A program made the position numbers and the translations under genes. The notes beneath the pieces are model-generated. The model was given only the letters and a program-made list of their open reading frames with translations. It was not told the origin of the DNA and did no database searches. Shown here one piece after another: positions 14,307 through 16,306 of a DNA stretch of 16,306 nucleotides. This DNA comes from Planctomycetales bacterium (GTDB lineage: Bacteria > Planctomycetota > Planctomycetia > Isosphaerales > Isosphaeraceae). Every line of letters begins with the position of its first letter. The stretch's first letter is position 1. The stretch is from NCBI GenBank assembly GCA_027435495.1, contig DAHZZC010000085.1, positions 1 through 16,306 on the forward strand, read 5' to 3'.

Positions 14307-15164
14307 ATGAAGACGTGCATCAGCCAGGTAACGACCCTGAACAACCCGTTCGCCGACGACCCGTCCTCGTACCGTGGCGGCGGGTGGGATGCGGTCGAAC
14401 TCTCGCTGGCGAAGCTCGAAGCGTACCTCCAGGAAGATCCGGGGGCGGATGTCGTCGCGCTTTTCGAGGGGCAGGGGATCCGACCGGTCGCGGCGTCGGG
14501 GCAGGCGGGCCTGCTACTCACCCTCGGCGAGCATCGGACGGCCTTCTGGGACCAGTACCGTCGGCGGCTGGAGTTGCTCCAGACGCTCGGCGTCGGCACG
14601 CTGATCGTCGCGGCCGACTCGTCGGTTCAGATCAAACGTACAGTGGTCGCCGAGGATCTTGGCCGGGCTGCGGCGTCACTGGGGGAGGCCGCCGAACTGG
14701 CCCGGCCGTTCGGCGTCCGGATCGCGCTGGAGTTTCAAAAGTCCTCGCCAATCTGCTCATCACTGGAGACGGCCGCCGCGATGGTGGCGCAGTGCGGCAG
14801 CGAGAACGCGGGCGTCTGCCTGGATGTTTTCCACTTTCAAAACGGTCCGAGCAAGCTGGAAGACCTTGATGGCCTCCCCGGCGAGCTGATCGCCTGGGTG
14901 CAACTCTCGGATGTCTCGGGAACCCCGCGCGAGCTGGCCGAGGACGCCGACCGTGTCCTGCCGGGCGACGGCGATTACCCGCTCCCGGCGATCCTCGAGC
15001 GGCTGGCGCGCACCGGATATGATGGGTATGTCGCGCTGGAGGTGATGAATCCACACCTCTGGCAGGTTGCCGCCGACCGCGTGGCCGACCTCGGGCACCG
15101 GGCTCTGACGCGCGTGCTGGAGCCCTGGCTCGTCCCTCCCGCCATTCGAGAGGGTGGGCCATGA
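14307..15164 (+). CDS. Sugar-phosphate isomerase/epimerase-like TIM-barrel protein
   Basis: 285 residues of the xylose-isomerase-like / AP-endonuclease-2 TIM-barrel superfamily. Likely metal ligands at strand ends are E142 (RIALEFQK), D173 and H176 (VCLDVFHF) and E245 (VALEVMNP). WVQLSDVSG (197-205), RVLPGDGDYPLPAIL (216-230) and GYDGYVALEVM (237-247) match the usual C-terminal half. Members isomerise or epimerise sugars, inositols or hydroxypyruvate; the substrate cannot be named. ATG 14307 is taken as start since MKTCISQVTTLN begins the first strand. The frame is open upstream to 14004, but that part overlaps the synthetase gene and the repeat. No purine-rich ribosome site lies in the 9 bases between repeat and ATG. 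The stop overlaps the next gene's start (ATGA). Confidence 0.87.
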   Translation: MKTCISQVTTLNNPFADDPSSYRGGGWDAVELSLAKLEAYLQEDPGADVVALFEGQGIRPVAASGQAGLLLTLGEHRTAFWDQYRRRLELLQTLGVGTLIVAADSSVQIKRTVVAEDLGRAAASLGEAAELARPFGVRIALEFQKSSPICSSLETAAAMVAQCGSENAGVCLDVFHFQNGPSKLEDLDGLPGELIAWVQLSDVSGTPRELAEDADRVLPGDGDYPLPAILERLARTGYDGYVALEVMNPHLWQVAADRVADLGHRALTRVLEPWLVPPAIREGGP

Positions 15165-15670
15165 GCGTCTCGACGGTCGCCGCTCTGCCCCCCGCGACGG
15201 CCCTCTTCCACGAGGAGCAGTACTTCGACTGGCGTGTCTACGCGATCATCGCGGCCGTCGAGACGCTCACCGCGATGGGATTTCTCCATCGAAACGCCTG
15301 GTCGCGCGAGCTGATCGCGGGCGTTGCGATCGGAATGTTGCTCCTGCTCTCGCTCGCGGTGGTCGTCCTTCGGATGACGACCGAGGTTACCCCGACCGAG
15401 GTGCGCGTCTGGTTCGGCTGGATTCCCATCTATCGCCGAGAAATCCCGGCCGCCGGAATCAAGCGGGTCGAGCCAACCTCGTTCCGCCCGATCGCCGATT
15501 ACGGTTTCTGGGGCGTCCGCGCCGGCCGAGACGGTGAGCGCGTTCTGATCGCCCGCGGCGGCCGGGGCGTCCGGATCGAGCTGGTCGACGGCTCCACCTT
15601 CGTCATCGGCAGCCAGCGCACCGAGGAGCTCGCCCTCGCCATCCAGTCGGCCATCCGCCCGGTCGGATGA
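15161..15670 (+). CDS. Small membrane protein with a C-terminal PH-like domain
   Basis: 169 residues. Two hydrophobic helices (about 26-42 and 52-70) form a hairpin anchor. The remaining 95 residues are predicted beta-rich: TTEVTPTEVRVWFGWIPIYRREIPAAGIKRVEPTSFRP (73-110), ending in RVLIARGGRGVRIELVDGSTFVIGSQRTEELALAIQSAI (127-165). That order (anchor, 'W-G-IP-Y-R-EIP' segment, 'RG-RGVRIELVDG--FVIGS' strands, final helix) is typical of bacterial PH-like domains found in small membrane proteins. I do not know a function. Its ATG sits in an ATGA overlap with the epimerase-like gene and has GGTGG upstream, so the two genes are likely translated together. It may serve membrane sensing or scaffolding (inference only). 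Confidence 0.8.
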   Translation: MSVSTVAALPPATALFHEEQYFDWRVYAIIAAVETLTAMGFLHRNAWSRELIAGVAIGMLLLLSLAVVVLRMTTEVTPTEVRVWFGWIPIYRREIPAAGIKRVEPTSFRPIADYGFWGVRAGRDGERVLIARGGRGVRIELVDGSTFVIGSQRTEELALAIQSAIRPVG

Positions 15671-15856
15671 ACTCCCTCCCCCCGATCCTTTCATCCTTTC
15701 GGGCGGTATCGCCTTGTTGATCGATTTGCTATATTTTTCCTATGCAACCTGTTTCCCGCAGAGTGCCAGGATTGTAGGATTCACCTGTCAGATGGGTGAC
15801 GTCGGATGACGCGGTCGGGTCGTCCGGACTGCCTGGTCGTATCGAGGGGAATCCGC
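15671..15856. other. Intergenic region before a surface-protein gene
   Basis: 186 bp. It begins with a pyrimidine-rich stretch (15672-15700), then an AT-rich patch (15714-15746), then a GC-rich leader with the ribosome site AGGGG (15845-15849), 7 bases before ATG 15857. No strong terminator for the upstream gene was found. Confidence 0.5.
15714..15746 (+). promoter_or_regulatory. AT-rich promoter-like patch
   Basis: Contains TTGATC (15717-15722), 18 bases, then TATGCA (15741-15746), plus a TATATT box (15730-15735) inside the spacer. It is a clear drop in GC content within this gap, as expected of a promoter for the 15857 gene. The hexamer matches are poor, so the exact boxes are uncertain. 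Confidence 0.25.
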
Positions 15857-16306
15857 ATGGGGAAGACATCGATGGGCGGCTCGGACCTCGGTCGACGGGC
15901 GCGTCGACGGTGGGAGCGGTTGGAGGTGCTGGAGGATCGTCGGTTACCGACGACCTTCATTGTCAACAGCCTGGCCGATAATGGGGTGGGCTCGGGGAAC
16001 GCGGGCGATCTTCGCTACGTGATCGAGCGGGCCGATGCGCTCCACTCCGGAACGGCCGCGTCGCCCGATCAGATTGTGTTCAGCGGGGTGACGATCACCG
16101 CGGCCGATCATACGATCCGGGTTGGGAGCGGGTCGGCGGGTGTGGTCCCTCTGCCGGCTCTGACCGACCCGGCGATTGTCGACGGGACCTCCGCCGTCGG
16201 CTACAACAACCTCACGGGCTTGCTTTTGACGATCGACGGCTCCGCCCTGCACGGCGGAGGCAACGGGTTGATTCTCGTCGGCGGCAACTCGGTGGTCGAG
16301 GCGCTC
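15857..16306 (+). CDS. LEPR-XLL-type surface protein, beta-helix-like (3' end outside window)
   Basis: 150 codons are visible, open to the window edge, from ATG 15857 with AGGGG at 15845-15849. The N-terminus is very basic (GRRARRRWERLEVLEDRRLPTTFIVNS), with RLEVLEDRRLP matching the LEPR-XLL-type signature found at the start of many large exported planctomycete proteins, where an ordinary signal peptide is lacking. It is followed by VNSLADNGVGSGNAGDLRYVIERAD, the equivalent of the SLRQAI/SLREAI stretch that opens right-handed parallel beta-helix domains. After that comes Gly/Val/Ile-rich repeat-like sequence (GGGNGLILVGGNSVVEAL). It is probably a long surface or secreted protein. Whether dockerin, cadherin or Calx-beta modules follow cannot be seen. 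Confidence 0.85.
   Translation, partial: MGKTSMGGSDLGRRARRRWERLEVLEDRRLPTTFIVNSLADNGVGSGNAGDLRYVIERADALHSGTAASPDQIVFSGVTITAADHTIRVGSGSAGVVPLPALTDPAIVDGTSAVGYNNLTGLLLTIDGSALHGGGNGLILVGGNSVVEAL

Noticed and set aside
15671..15856. Small RNA or riboswitch
   Set aside because: Only very short stems (about 4 bp) could be found by eye, and no known aptamer motif was recognised.

Overview
The window reads as chromosomal DNA of a planctomycete, most likely of the Isosphaeraceae/Gemmatales type. The reasons are high GC (roughly 65%, my estimate), a DUF1549/LamG/DUF1553 protein at the left edge, a surface protein with an 'LEDR-LP' (LEPR-XLL-like) N-terminus at the right edge, and short structured intergenic repeats. 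No tRNA, rRNA, CRISPR array, transposase or phage gene was recognised. The palindrome CGATCG is strikingly frequent.

Layout. (1) 1-2142 (+): 3' part of a planctomycete DUF1549/LamG/DUF1553 protein. (2) 2143-2378: convergent gap holding two direct copies of a three-hairpin repeat. (3) 2379-9475 (-), transcribed right to left: a MatB-like acyl-CoA (malonyl-CoA?) synthetase, a 205-bp gap with a 131-bp inverted-repeat element, then three ATGA-overlapped genes: a MatC/SLC13-like carboxylate transporter, a class I/II PLP aminotransferase and a 964-residue FAD/Fe-S 2-hydroxyacid dehydrogenase of the GlcD-GlpC fusion (YdiJ-like) type. (4) 9476-9788: divergent promoter region. (5) 9789-10649 (+): a four-helix membrane protein of unknown function, convergent with 10675-11511 (-), a free-standing E2-type acyltransferase domain. 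(6) 11796-14151 (+): ComB-like 2-phosphosulfolactate phosphatase, then the homodimeric glycyl-tRNA synthetase 22 bp downstream. (7) 14178-14297: a 120-bp element with near-perfect terminal inverted repeats whose arms fold into UUCG- and GGAA-capped hairpins; it ends 9 bp before the next start codon. (8) 14307-15670 (+): a sugar-phosphate isomerase/epimerase-like TIM barrel, ATGA-coupled to a small two-helix membrane protein. (9) 15857 to the right edge (+): 5' part of a secreted beta-helix-type protein.

How the genes fit together. The 2379-9475 block looks like a carboxylic-acid utilisation cluster: uptake (MatC-like), activation to a CoA thioester (MatB-like), oxidation of a 2-hydroxyacid to a 2-oxoacid, and exchange between oxoacid and amino acid. 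MatB plus MatC recalls the malonate genes of rhizobia, but no malonyl-CoA decarboxylase is visible and the substrate is not proven. The most unusual content is the set of three unrelated but similarly built intergenic repeats. Two of them could mislead gene-start calls, because open frames run from genes into the repeats.
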